The position numbers and the translations under genes are program-made. 64,000 nt of DNA from Lentisphaeria bacterium (GTDB lineage Bacteria > Verrucomicrobiota > Lentisphaeria > Victivallales > Victivallaceae), in the NCBI GenBank assembly GCA_017462015.1, contig JAFTRX010000078.1, forward strand, positions 140,083-204,082, in the 5' to 3' direction. The notes beneath the pieces are model-generated. The model was given only the letters and a program-made list of their open reading frames with translations, was not told the DNA's origin and made no database searches. Below are positions 45,498 to 54,614 of the stretch, one piece after another (positions within the stretch are counted from its first letter, which is position 1; each line of letters opens with the position of its first letter).

Positions 45498-47273
45498 ATG
45501 ATGCGGTTGTGGAAATATCTGATTACAGCGGCACTGCTTTTTTCCCTGGAAATCGGCAGTGCTGCGATTTTGCGTACCGGAGCCGGGGGGCAGGTCAAAA
45601 CCCTTGACCCGGTGCGCGCAGATGATCTTGCCAGCCGCGATCTTACGGCACTGGTTTACGATACGTTGCTTCAGTACGATTACCTGAAACGGCCGTACAC
45701 GCTGAAGCCGTCGATGCTGACCGCTATGCCGGAGGTGTCAGAAAATTTCACCCGGTTTGAATTTGAGTTGCGTGACGACCTTTATTTCCACCCGGATGCG
45801 TGTTTCCCCGACCGGATTTCCCGGAAAGTAACGGCGCATGATGTGAAGTTTTCGCTGTTGCGTTTTGCCGATGTGCGGCTGCACAGTCCGGTCTATTGGA
45901 TGTTCCGGGGGAAGATACGGGAATTGGATAAGTTCAGGAGCGCAAGCGGAATTTGTTCCCGGGGAGATATGCGTCCTTATGAGATGGATATCGCCGGGAT
46001 CAAGGTGCTTTCACCACGGCGTTTTGTTATTACGCTGACCAAGCCGGACCCGCGTTTTCTTTACATGCTTGCCATGCCCAATGCCGGAATCGTCTCCCGG
46101 CGTGCCGGGAAATTTTACGGCGCAAAACTCGGACGGCATCCGGTCGGATCCGGGCCGTTCATTCTCCGGGAATGGGTGCATAATCTGCGTTTGGAGTTTG
46201 TCCGCAATCCGGAGTTCCGGACGGAGTATTTTCCCGGCGCGGAGAACCCTGCTGACCGGAAGAGACCATTGCCGCTTCTGGATGGGATATCCATCTTTCA
46301 GATCAGGCAGCCGATGACGGCATGGATGATGTTTCTTCAGGGGCGGCTCGACTTGAACGCATTGGACAAGGACAATATGGACACGATGTTGTCCGGAAAT
46401 GAGTTGATTCCGGCGTTGAAGCGGAGAAACGTCCGGCTGTTGAGCAATCCGGAGTTTGAAGTCAGGTATATCGGATTCAATTTTTCCGATCCGAAGTTGC
46501 GTGACAATCTCAAATTGCGGCAGGCGTTGAGTTTGTCGTACAACGTTTCCCGCCGGGTGACCCATGCCGGAGGGCAGCTGCTGCCGGTGCAGACAGTTAT
46601 CCCGCCGGGAGTTGCCGGCTATGATAAAAATTACCGCAATCCGTTCGCTGTGTATGATTTGAAAAAAGCTCGACAGCTGCTTGCCGAAGCCGGATATCCC
46701 GGCGGTATCGACCCCGCCACCGGCAAGCCGTTGGAGCTGACATTCGATCAGAGCGGCAATGATACCGCGCACCGGCAGATGGGGGAACTTGCGGTGGACG
46801 ACTGGCGCAAACTGGGGATAAATGTGGTGTCGGTATTGAATTCCAAGCCGAGGTTTTTTGAAAAATTGCGGCAGAAACGCTTTCAGTTGTTCCGGTTGTC
46901 ATGGGTGGGGGATTATCCGGATGCAGAGAACTTTCTCCAGTTGTTTTACTCCGGCAATACCGGCTCCTGCAACCGTACCGGATTTGCCGACCGCCAGTTT
47001 GACGCGTATTTTGAAGAAAGCATCAAACTTCCGGATTCACCGCGGCGCAATCTGCTGTATGCAAAAATGGCGGAACTTGCCGCTGAAAAGTGCGCCTGGA
47101 TATATGAAGGCATCCCGGTAAGTTCGGTGTTGTATCACGGATTTTTGGAAAATTACCGGGAGTGCGATTTCAGTTTTGTCCGTTGGAAGTATCTGAATAT
47201 CAATGAACAGCTCCGCAGTAAACAAATCCCTGCTTTCCGTCCTTTGTCATTTCAGGAACTGTCCGGGAAATAA
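45498..47273 (+). CDS. Periplasmic solute-binding protein, family 5 (peptide/oligopeptide type)
   Basis: About 591 residues with a signal peptide (MMRLWKYLITAALLFSLEIG..SAA) and no lipobox cysteine. The SBP family 5 pattern is clear: KTLDPVRADDLASRDLTALVYDTLLQYD, ELRDDLYFHPD, VTAHDVKFSLLRF, HPVGSGPFILREW, YIGFNFSDPKLRD and the QLFRLSWVGDYPDAENFLQLF stretch. No permease or ATPase gene accompanies it. Start uncertain (ATG 45498 or 45501, TTG 45483), none with a good ribosome site. The ligand may be a peptide or oligosaccharide. Confidence 0.85.
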   Translation: MMRLWKYLITAALLFSLEIGSAAILRTGAGGQVKTLDPVRADDLASRDLTALVYDTLLQYDYLKRPYTLKPSMLTAMPEVSENFTRFEFELRDDLYFHPDACFPDRISRKVTAHDVKFSLLRFADVRLHSPVYWMFRGKIRELDKFRSASGICSRGDMRPYEMDIAGIKVLSPRRFVITLTKPDPRFLYMLAMPNAGIVSRRAGKFYGAKLGRHPVGSGPFILREWVHNLRLEFVRNPEFRTEYFPGAENPADRKRPLPLLDGISIFQIRQPMTAWMMFLQGRLDLNALDKDNMDTMLSGNELIPALKRRNVRLLSNPEFEVRYIGFNFSDPKLRDNLKLRQALSLSYNVSRRVTHAGGQLLPVQTVIPPGVAGYDKNYRNPFAVYDLKKARQLLAEAGYPGGIDPATGKPLELTFDQSGNDTAHRQMGELAVDDWRKLGINVVSVLNSKPRFFEKLRQKRFQLFRLSWVGDYPDAENFLQLFYSGNTGSCNRTGFADRQFDAYFEESIKLPDSPRRNLLYAKMAELAAEKCAWIYEGIPVSSVLYHGFLENYRECDFSFVRWKYLNINEQLRSKQIPAFRPLSFQELSGK

Positions 47274-47513
47274 TCCACAATGCGCTGGCGCACTGCAAAG
47301 CGCCAATTGGAGCGGACGTTTTGTGTAGGACTTGTAGGACATGTAGGACAAGTAGGACGACCGACTGGAGTCAGCCGCAAAGTGTGTTGGTGCAGAGAGT
47401 CAGCGTTTAAGTTGCACGCCGATTTCCCCCTCCAGATTGCCCGCGGGGCGTTGCCGCAGGTTATTTTTTATGAGACCACAATTTTTTTGTGACAAAAAAT
47501 TGCTTGAAAACAC
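47274..47513 (+). other. Intergenic DNA with 9-nt tandem repeat and degenerate half element
   Basis: 47324-47359 is four 9-nt units (TGTAGGACT, TGTAGGACA, TGTAGGACA, AGTAGGACG). 47415-47460 is a degenerate right half of the long palindromic element (CGCCGATTT..AGATTGCCCGCG..GCCGCAGG). No gene is seen. Confidence 0.6.
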
Positions 47514-47542
47514 TTGTTAAATAGGCTGGGAAGTGCTATATT
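47514..47542 (+). promoter_or_regulatory. Promoter of gyrA
   Basis: TTGTTA (47514-47519), 17 nt, TATATT (47537-47542), 65 bp before the start. Confidence 0.65.
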
Positions 47543-47606
47543 ATTATATTAATAGTGTATGAGTGTAATTGTGTAATTTCAACATATAAAATCTGGAACA
47601 AAAACA

Positions 47607-50291
47607 ATGAGTGATACCAATTCCCGGGATATTCAGGTGAATATCGAGGAGATCATGCATACCGCATATCTCCAATATTCCCTCAGTGTCAACGTCGGAC
47701 GTGCCATTCCTGACGTCCGTGACGGTCTCAAACCGGTGACCCGCCGTATTCTTTACGCTATGAAACGCATGGGCATCGGTAAAGGTCATGCCACGGTCAA
47801 GAGCGCCAAGGTGGTCGGTGAAGTAATGGGTAATTTCCACCCGCACGGCGATTCTGCCATCTACGATGCCATGGTTCGTCTGGCTCAGCCGTTCAACATG
47901 CGCGCTCCGCTGGTCGAAGGTCAGGGTAACTTCGGTAATGCCGACGGCGACCCCGCCGCCGCCAGCCGTTATACTGAGTGCCGTATGGAACGGCTTGCTG
48001 AAGAGATGCTTCAGGATATCAACGAAGATACCGTCGATATGGTTCCCACCTTCGACGAATCTGACGTTGAACCCTCCGTGCTTCCGGCAAAGTTCCCGCA
48101 GCTGCTGGTCAACGGTACCACCGGTATCGGTGTCGGTATGGCAACCAGCATCCCCACCCACAATCTTGGTGAAGTTATTGATGCAACGGTAGCTCTTCTG
48201 GAAAACCCCGATGCTTCCGTCGATGACCTTATGGAATATCTGCCCGGCCCGGACTTCCCCGGCGGTGCGATTATCCGCGGCCGTCACTCTCTGCGGCAGT
48301 TTTATCAGACCGGTCGCGGCAGTGTTCATCTCCGCGCCCGTGCCGATATCATCGAATCCGACGGCAAAGAACAGATCATCATCAGCGAAGTTCCCTTCGG
48401 TGTCAACAAAGCTGAACAGATCGCTCACATCGCTCAGTTGATGGCGGATAAAAAAATCTCTGGTATCGACGATATCCGCGATGAATCCAGTGACCGTGCC
48501 GGTACCCGTGTCGTCATCGATGTCAAGCGCGGTGCGATGGGGCAGGTGGTGTTGAACCACATCTTCAGCATGACGATGTTCGATACCACCATCGGCTGCA
48601 CCATGCTGGTCGTTGACCGCAACCGTCCGCGCACGATGAATCTGGTTCAGGTGCTGCAGGCGTACATCGACCATCGTCTGGAAGTGATTTTGCGCCGCAG
48701 TATCTTCCGGCTGAAAGAAGCCGAAGCCAGAATGCACATTGTTTCCGGCTTGATCAAAGCGGTCGAAAATATTGACGAAGTTGTGGCGATCATCAAAGGT
48801 TCAAGTGACCGCGATAATGCCCGCCAGCGGTTGATGGAACGCTTTGAACTCTCTGAGATCCAGGCGACCGCCATCGTGGATATGCGTCTGCATCAGCTGA
48901 CCGGTCTGGCTATTGCCAAACTTCAGGATGAATTTGCTGAACTTACTGAACGCATCGAATACCTTAAAGGTTTGATTGAAAGCCGCGAACAGCGTATCGG
49001 TGTGGTTAAAGCTGAATTGCTCGAAGTCAAGGAAAAATATGCCGATGAACGGCGTACTGAAATCACCTTTGACGATACCGACCTCAACGAAGCTGACCTT
49101 ATTCCGCGCCACAGCTGCGTGATCACCGTCTCCAATACCGGTTACATCAAGCGCGTACCGGTGGATACCTACCGCACCTATCATCGCGGCGGCAAGGGCA
49201 TCATCGGTATGGAGACCAAAGAAGAAGATCATGTGGAACACCTCTTCAGTGCGCACAGCCACGACATCATCTTCTTCTTTACCGATCGCGGCTTTATGTA
49301 CTGGCTCAATGTGTACGAAATTCCCGAAGGTCTCCGCACCGGCAAGGGCAAAGCGATCATCAATCTGATCAAGGTCGAAAAAGATGAAAAAATCTGCGCC
49401 ATGCTGACGGTCACCCGTGAAGAACTGGAACGTTCTGACCGCTTTATCGTCATGGCGACCAAGAACGGTGTGGTCAAAAAGACTGAACTTGCTCTCTTTA
49501 AGAATCTCCGCCGCACCGGATTGCGGGCGCTGGTTATCGAAGATGATGACGATCTTATCGGCGCCGGTATCAGCGGCAACGGTGATGAAATTCTGCTTTC
49601 GTCCCGTCTGGGTATGGCGTGCCGCTTCGATCAGGATAACGATCAGATCCGTCCGATGGGACGTACCGCACGCGGCGTGACCGGAATGAGATTCAAACTT
49701 GACGGTGACGAAGTTGTCAGTATGGAGATCATCTCGGAACCCACTTACGATGAAGCTGATGTGGAAGTCGATGATATTGACGATGACGGTGTCGAAACCG
49801 AAGTCGAAGTTCCGGTTGAAGAGGATGCCGCAGGCGGCGATGCCTACGGTGCCGGACCGGAAGTTCTGGTCGTCACCGACGGCGGTATGGGTAAACGTTC
49901 CTACGTTTCCACCTACCGCAAGACCAAACGCGGTGCGCGCGGTGTGGTCAACATCAAACTGCGTGAAGGCGAGCATGTGTTGTCGGTGATTCAGATTTCT
50001 GAAGATGATGAAATTCTGCTCACCACGGAACGCGGTCAGTTGACCCGTATCCCGGCTCATGAGATCCGCCGGGTCGGACGGGCATCGCTCGGCGTCCGGA
50101 TCATGAATCTCAACGCCGGAGACCATTTGACCGGTGTTGCCCGTATCATCAAAATTGATGAAGAAGGCGAAGAGGATGCCGAAAACGGTGATGCCGTTGA
50201 CGTGGTGGATATCTCCGCCGGAAATCCCGCCGAAGTTGCTCCCGAAACTGTCGCTGACGGTGCGGAAACTCCGGAGGAGGAGCAGCAGTAA
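47607..50291 (+). CDS. gyrA: DNA gyrase subunit A
   Basis: Breaks and rejoins DNA for negative supercoiling. 894 residues; numbering matches E. coli, with catalytic Tyr122 (ASRYTE) and quinolone-region Ser83 and Asp87 in HPHGDSAIYD, so no classical resistance change. The gyrase box in the C-terminal pinwheel is YHRGGKG (525-531), differing from QRRGGRG at the first positions. An acidic insert (about 711-750) splits the pinwheel, and the C-terminal tail from about 850 is acidic. No gyrB in the window. Confidence 0.95.
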   Translation: MSDTNSRDIQVNIEEIMHTAYLQYSLSVNVGRAIPDVRDGLKPVTRRILYAMKRMGIGKGHATVKSAKVVGEVMGNFHPHGDSAIYDAMVRLAQPFNMRAPLVEGQGNFGNADGDPAAASRYTECRMERLAEEMLQDINEDTVDMVPTFDESDVEPSVLPAKFPQLLVNGTTGIGVGMATSIPTHNLGEVIDATVALLENPDASVDDLMEYLPGPDFPGGAIIRGRHSLRQFYQTGRGSVHLRARADIIESDGKEQIIISEVPFGVNKAEQIAHIAQLMADKKISGIDDIRDESSDRAGTRVVIDVKRGAMGQVVLNHIFSMTMFDTTIGCTMLVVDRNRPRTMNLVQVLQAYIDHRLEVILRRSIFRLKEAEARMHIVSGLIKAVENIDEVVAIIKGSSDRDNARQRLMERFELSEIQATAIVDMRLHQLTGLAIAKLQDEFAELTERIEYLKGLIESREQRIGVVKAELLEVKEKYADERRTEITFDDTDLNEADLIPRHSCVITVSNTGYIKRVPVDTYRTYHRGGKGIIGMETKEEDHVEHLFSAHSHDIIFFFTDRGFMYWLNVYEIPEGLRTGKGKAIINLIKVEKDEKICAMLTVTREELERSDRFIVMATKNGVVKKTELALFKNLRRTGLRALVIEDDDDLIGAGISGNGDEILLSSRLGMACRFDQDNDQIRPMGRTARGVTGMRFKLDGDEVVSMEIISEPTYDEADVEVDDIDDDGVETEVEVPVEEDAAGGDAYGAGPEVLVVTDGGMGKRSYVSTYRKTKRGARGVVNIKLREGEHVLSVIQISEDDEILLTTERGQLTRIPAHEIRRVGRASLGVRIMNLNAGDHLTGVARIIKIDEEGEEDAENGDAVDVVDISAGNPAEVAPETVADGAETPEEEQQ

Positions 50292-50295
50292 GCCG

Positions 50296-51141
50296 ATGTT
50301 TGCATTGAAAGATTTTCTTCGCCGGTTGTCGCGTTGTGCGGTCATGGGGATCGTCAACGCGACCGGTGACAGCTTCAGCGAAGGACGCGATTCGTCGCCG
50401 GATATGGCGGTCGCGCGCGGTTTGGCGCTGGCGAAAGGTGGTGCTGATATATTGGATATCGGCGGCGAATCCGCCCGTCCGGGCGCGGAAAATCTTTCTG
50501 TCAACGTTGAGCTTGCCCGGGTGATTCCGGTTGTGGAAAATCTCAAACGGCAGCTGCCGGAGATGATTTTCAGTATTGATACCCGTCACCGTGAAGTTGC
50601 CGAAGCGGCAATGGAGTGCGGTGTGCAGATCATCAACGATGTATCCATGTTGCGCGAAGCACCGGAAATTGCTGAAATTGCTGCGCGTTATCAGGCATCG
50701 CTGATATTGAACCACTCCCGGGCGATACCGGGGGTGATGCAAAGTGAAGAGTATTGCAGTTATCCCGATGGTGTAAGTGCCGGTGTCGCCGCTGAACTTG
50801 CCCGGGCGAAGGCGTTTGCAATAAAATGCGGTGTGCCGGAAGATCACATCGTGCTGGATCCCGGCATCGGTTTTGCCAAGACGGCGGAGCAGTGCTGGGA
50901 GATATTGACTGAACTGGAAAAAGTTGCACCTCCGGGTGAGTTGGCAGTCGGCGTTTCGCGCAAGAGTTTTCTCGGCAAGCTGACTGGTGAAGGCAACCCT
51001 GCAGAACGCAAAGGGGAGACTTTGGCAATGGAACTTGAACTTGTCTCCATGGGAGTCGGCATTATCCGCACCCATGCGGTAAGTGAGTTGGTCAATGCAA
51101 TAAAAACAGTCAAATATTTCAGGAGTTTACGGCAGAAATGA
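50296..51141 (+). CDS. folP: Dihydropteroate synthase
   Basis: Joins 6-hydroxymethyl-dihydropterin pyrophosphate to p-aminobenzoate. 281 residues with the pterin-binding barrel: VMGIVNATGDSFSEG (usual form MGIxNVTPDSFSDGG), DIGGESARPGAE, FSIDTRHREVAEAA, IINDVSM, ILDPGIGF-type VLDPGIGFAKT, GVSRKSFLG and IIRTHAV. Several usually invariant positions differ (Pro to Gly in the first loop, Lys to Arg after SIDT). ATG at 50296 follows gyrA by 4 bp; the stop overlaps cdaA by 4 bp. Confidence 0.9.
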   Translation: MFALKDFLRRLSRCAVMGIVNATGDSFSEGRDSSPDMAVARGLALAKGGADILDIGGESARPGAENLSVNVELARVIPVVENLKRQLPEMIFSIDTRHREVAEAAMECGVQIINDVSMLREAPEIAEIAARYQASLILNHSRAIPGVMQSEEYCSYPDGVSAGVAAELARAKAFAIKCGVPEDHIVLDPGIGFAKTAEQCWEILTELEKVAPPGELAVGVSRKSFLGKLTGEGNPAERKGETLAMELELVSMGVGIIRTHAVSELVNAIKTVKYFRSLRQK

Positions 51142-51977
51142 TGACGCAGGTCTGGGAAATCCTCTTGAATTGGCGGCAGCCGCTGGAGATCGTAATAATC
51201 TTTGCAGTGGTGTATACGGTGTTGTATTATTCCCGCAAGACACACGGCGCCCGAATGATGCTGGTGCTGGTGGTATTGCTGTTGACGATGTGGGTGCTGG
51301 CGCGGATAATGGCACTGCCGGTCATTACCATGTTGTTTGAAGAGTTTTACGGTTCGACGATTATCGCATTGCTGATAATCTTCCAGCCGGAGGTGCGGCG
51401 CGGACTGACCCAGTTGGGGTTGATGATGGAAAAGCGGAACCGTAAAGAGGTTATCGGTGAAATTGAAGATGCGGTCATCAATATGGCTGAAAGCAAAATC
51501 GGTGCCTTGATCGTTATCGAAGGAAAAGAACAGCTGCGTTCCATTATTGACGATGCCATCCAGTTGGATGCACGGGTCAATTCCCAGCTTTTGGAATCGA
51601 TATTTTTCCCCAATTCGCCGCTGCATGACGGCGCGGTTATCATCCGCGGCGACCGTATCGTTGCCGCACGGGCAATATTGCCGCTGACCCGGTCGAAGAA
51701 AATTTCCCCACATCTGGGAACACGCCACCGGGCGGCGATGGGTATTGCCGAAGAGAGCGATGCCGTGACGATCATGATATCTGAGGAGTCCGGCGGTGTG
51801 TGCGTGGCGTATGACGGCGAACTTCACCGTGATTTGTCGGAATTCGGACTCAACCGCATGTTGGAAACGTTGGTCGTCGGTAAAAATTCCGGCGATCTCA
51901 ATGAAACATTGCAGCTGGTCAGTGCGGAAGAGGAAAATTCATCACTGGACGGCAGTGGACAGCTGGAGGATAAATAA
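51138..51977 (+). CDS. cdaA: Diadenylate cyclase CdaA (c-di-AMP synthase)
   Basis: Makes c-di-AMP from two ATP. 279 residues: three N-terminal transmembrane helices (to about 82) and the DAC domain with DGA (164-166) and RHRAA (196-200). The tail after about 235 is acidic and variable. It overlaps folP by 4 bp and the ybbR gene by 1 bp; the cdaA-ybbR pair is the standard membrane c-di-AMP module. A glmM gene, often third, is absent here. Confidence 0.95.
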   Translation: MMTQVWEILLNWRQPLEIVIIFAVVYTVLYYSRKTHGARMMLVLVVLLLTMWVLARIMALPVITMLFEEFYGSTIIALLIIFQPEVRRGLTQLGLMMEKRNRKEVIGEIEDAVINMAESKIGALIVIEGKEQLRSIIDDAIQLDARVNSQLLESIFFPNSPLHDGAVIIRGDRIVAARAILPLTRSKKISPHLGTRHRAAMGIAEESDAVTIMISEESGGVCVAYDGELHRDLSEFGLNRMLETLVVGKNSGDLNETLQLVSAEEENSSLDGSGQLEDK

Positions 51978-52975
51978 TGAAGCGGATAATCAACTTTTTC
52001 CTGGCTGATATCTGGCGCAAACTCTTGGCGCTGGCGTTGACATGTCTGCTTTACTGGAACTTGAGCGACCGGGAGCAGGTGACCAAGCAGTTGACGGTTC
52101 CCGTGGATGTGGAGGTCGCTTCCGGATTGTTTATGCCGGAAGATTACAAACTCGAAGTCAGAGTTTCTGCCCGCGGTACTGAACGCAGTCTCAAGGAGGC
52201 GAAGATCCGCGGTATGGTCAAAGTTGAATTGCGCGACCAGATCAACGGCAAGTTCAGAATACGTCTGGATGAGCGCAATTTTGAGCGGCGCAAAGATATT
52301 GTTATCAATGCCATTGAACCTGAGTTCGTCGATTTGCCGATACAGCGCTACATTCAGCGCGATATAACCGTTATTCCCAGCACCACCGGCAGTGTGCCGG
52401 AAGGTTTCCGGCAGGAAGGTTTGACGTGTGAGCCTGCCACCATCCGCATCAGTGGACCGGAGGATGAAGTAAAAGCGGTACAGCGGATCGAAACTGAACT
52501 TCTTGATTTGAATTTTGACCGCAGTTTCTCTAAAAAATTAAAGGTGAAAAAACTTGATATGCCCAATCTGGTGTGCAGTACCGTGGAGGTTATCGCCAAG
52601 GTCACGATCGCACCGGTTCCGTTTGAGAGTAAGCGGTTTGAAAAGGTTCCCGTCCGGTATTTGTATCCGGCGTCACCGGCGGAACATGGCGCATCGCAGA
52701 AAGAATTGAACATCATTTCTCCGGTGTCGGATGTGACCGTGGTAATCACTGCACCGAAAGCGGTGATGGATGAAATCGAACATGAAAAACTCTTTGTGGT
52801 GGCAGATTTGTCCTCGGACACCTTTGCCGGAAAAGCGGCGAAGGTTACCGTGCCGCTCTATTGTCCGGTCGGGTTACGGAATTTCAGCCACGGCAAGGTG
52901 CGTGAGTTGGACATCCGGCCGGCATCGGTCGATGTGACGCTGCAATTCAGTGAAGTGAAAAATAACAGAAAGTAA
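51977..52975 (+). CDS. YbbR-domain protein (CdaR-like regulator of diadenylate cyclase)
   Basis: 332 residues with one N-terminal transmembrane helix (about 10-27) and extracytoplasmic YbbR repeats, seen in stretches such as DLPIQRYIQRDITVIPSTTGSVPEGF and EPATIRISGPEDEVKAV, and again VSDVTVVITAPKAVMDEI. In Firmicutes CdaR binds and controls CdaA; TAATG overlap with cdaA supports that pairing here. Confidence 0.9.
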   Translation: MKRIINFFLADIWRKLLALALTCLLYWNLSDREQVTKQLTVPVDVEVASGLFMPEDYKLEVRVSARGTERSLKEAKIRGMVKVELRDQINGKFRIRLDERNFERRKDIVINAIEPEFVDLPIQRYIQRDITVIPSTTGSVPEGFRQEGLTCEPATIRISGPEDEVKAVQRIETELLDLNFDRSFSKKLKVKKLDMPNLVCSTVEVIAKVTIAPVPFESKRFEKVPVRYLYPASPAEHGASQKELNIISPVSDVTVVITAPKAVMDEIEHEKLFVVADLSSDTFAGKAAKVTVPLYCPVGLRNFSHGKVRELDIRPASVDVTLQFSEVKNNRK

Positions 52976-53013
52976 CATATAAAACTGTTCATTAATATAA
53001 GGAGAAACAGCAA

Positions 53014-54609
53014 ATGGTAATCAAAAAATTAAACACACTTTTCCACAAACACAGCCGGTGGTTGTTCGGTATTTTTGCCGCAGTCATCATCATCGCGTTT
53101 ATGGACTTTCTGACTCCGGGACGCGGCGGATGCGCCTTCTCCGGAGCACCGGAATCCCAGACCGCCGGAACTGCATTCGGTAAAAAGGTCACTTTCGGTG
53201 ATTTGATGGATATCGACCGTGATATCCAGATTTTTGAGAGTGTCATCGGCGGCCGTTCCCAGCGTGAACCCAAGACTCTCTTCTACTTCTACTGCGTGGC
53301 GGAGCGTGCCAGGCAGCTCGGTTACACCATCAGCGACAAACAGGTTGCGGAATTTGTGAAGATCCTGCCTCAGTTTATGGGTGAGAACGGCAAATTTTCC
53401 CAGGTCAAATATGATGAATTCCTGAAGAAACAGCACATTACCAGTGCCGAACTGGTCAGCGCTCTGCGCAAATGCATGGTCATCCAGCAGCTGCCGATGT
53501 TCATCGCCGGTAATGTCAGCGTGAGCGATAACGAAATCGAAACGGTTTACCGCAGCAACTTCCCCCGTATCGCCATCAACGCATTCAAGGTCAAAGGTGC
53601 GGATTTTGTCAAACTGGTCAAAATCGACGATGCCGCGTTGAAGAAGTATATGGATGCGAACAAACAGAACTACATCATTCCCGGTCACATGGAGGTGATG
53701 GCATTTGAATTGGCAAGTGCGCCGTTCAAGGGCGAAGCTGAAAAGATGGTGACCGCCGATTATGTCAAAAAATTCATCGCTGATAACAAAATCACCAACG
53801 GCAAACCGGAAGTTATCCGCTCGCTGCTCGTTGAGCAGATGGCCGGTGACTTGGCGGCATCCCGGATGAATGGTTTCTACCGTGAACTGCTCGCGGCGAT
53901 GGATAATGCCAAAAATGATGCCGACCGCGCGAAAATCTTCCGTGAATTTGCGGCGCAGAAAAAATTCACCCTCGTGGAAAGCAAAAATGTGCTGTTCAAC
54001 GGCGCCGGTGTCGGTAACATCCAGTCCACTGAACTGGTCAAGGAATTGCGCGACAGCATCAACCCGCTCTCCCGTCCCCGCCGTTCCAATGGCGGTGTCG
54101 CGGTCGCGTTTATGACCAAGCGCGTTCCGACCCGTCCGATGACCTTCGCTGAAGCAAAGGTTCAGCTTGCCAAAGATTACGGTGCTGCCGAAGGCGTTAA
54201 ACTTGCCCGTATCAAAGCTAAAGAACTTTACTCCTCCATCATGAAACAATCTCCGGCAAAACGCCGCGATGCTTTCCGCAAGCTCGGCAAAATGGAACGC
54301 ATCACCTACTCCATGCTCAGCGCCCCGGAAAACCGTCCGGAACACATGGCGATCATCTCTGCCTCCCTGCCGGCTCTGCGGACGATGAAGACCGGCGACA
54401 TCTCCAATGTCATCAACTGCGAAGATGGTGCGCTGCTGGTCGAGATGATCCAGCGTGTTTCTGCGGAGATGAGCTCTTTTGCCAAGCATAAAGAGAACAT
54501 CCGCCGCGAAATCATGGAGAGCAAGTCCCAGCAGTTGACTATGGAGTTCATGAATTTCATCGAACGCAACTGTCGTTACGAAGCTGAAGACGGCAATCCG
54601 GCACGATAA
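53014..54609 (+). CDS. SurA/PpiD-like periplasmic chaperone, single N-terminal membrane anchor
   Basis: 531 residues. An N-terminal helix (about 16-33, WLFGIFAAVIIIAFMDFL) anchors it in the inner membrane. The SurA-N like part (about 55-200: AFGKKVTFGDLMD, GYTISDKQVAEFVKILPQF, GKFSQVKYDEFL, SDNEIETVYR) is typical of PpiD. I see no clear parvulin catalytic domain in the middle, so it may be a chaperone only. An AAGGAG site precedes the ATG. It is 38 bp after ybbR. Confidence 0.82.
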   Translation: MVIKKLNTLFHKHSRWLFGIFAAVIIIAFMDFLTPGRGGCAFSGAPESQTAGTAFGKKVTFGDLMDIDRDIQIFESVIGGRSQREPKTLFYFYCVAERARQLGYTISDKQVAEFVKILPQFMGENGKFSQVKYDEFLKKQHITSAELVSALRKCMVIQQLPMFIAGNVSVSDNEIETVYRSNFPRIAINAFKVKGADFVKLVKIDDAALKKYMDANKQNYIIPGHMEVMAFELASAPFKGEAEKMVTADYVKKFIADNKITNGKPEVIRSLLVEQMAGDLAASRMNGFYRELLAAMDNAKNDADRAKIFREFAAQKKFTLVESKNVLFNGAGVGNIQSTELVKELRDSINPLSRPRRSNGGVAVAFMTKRVPTRPMTFAEAKVQLAKDYGAAEGVKLARIKAKELYSSIMKQSPAKRRDAFRKLGKMERITYSMLSAPENRPEHMAIISASLPALRTMKTGDISNVINCEDGALLVEMIQRVSAEMSSFAKHKENIRREIMESKSQQLTMEFMNFIERNCRYEAEDGNPAR

Positions 54610-54614
54610 GTTCT

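Noticed and set aside
47281..47304. Terminator after the solute-binding protein gene
   Set aside because: Only a 5-bp stem (GGCGC/GCGCC) with no T run; too weak to report as a feature.
47324..47359. Short CRISPR-like array
   Set aside because: Four adjacent 9-nt units without spacers; it is a simple tandem repeat.
48801..50546. Long minus-strand frame opposite gyrA and the start of folP
   Set aside because: Crosses two real genes and has no motif; shadow.
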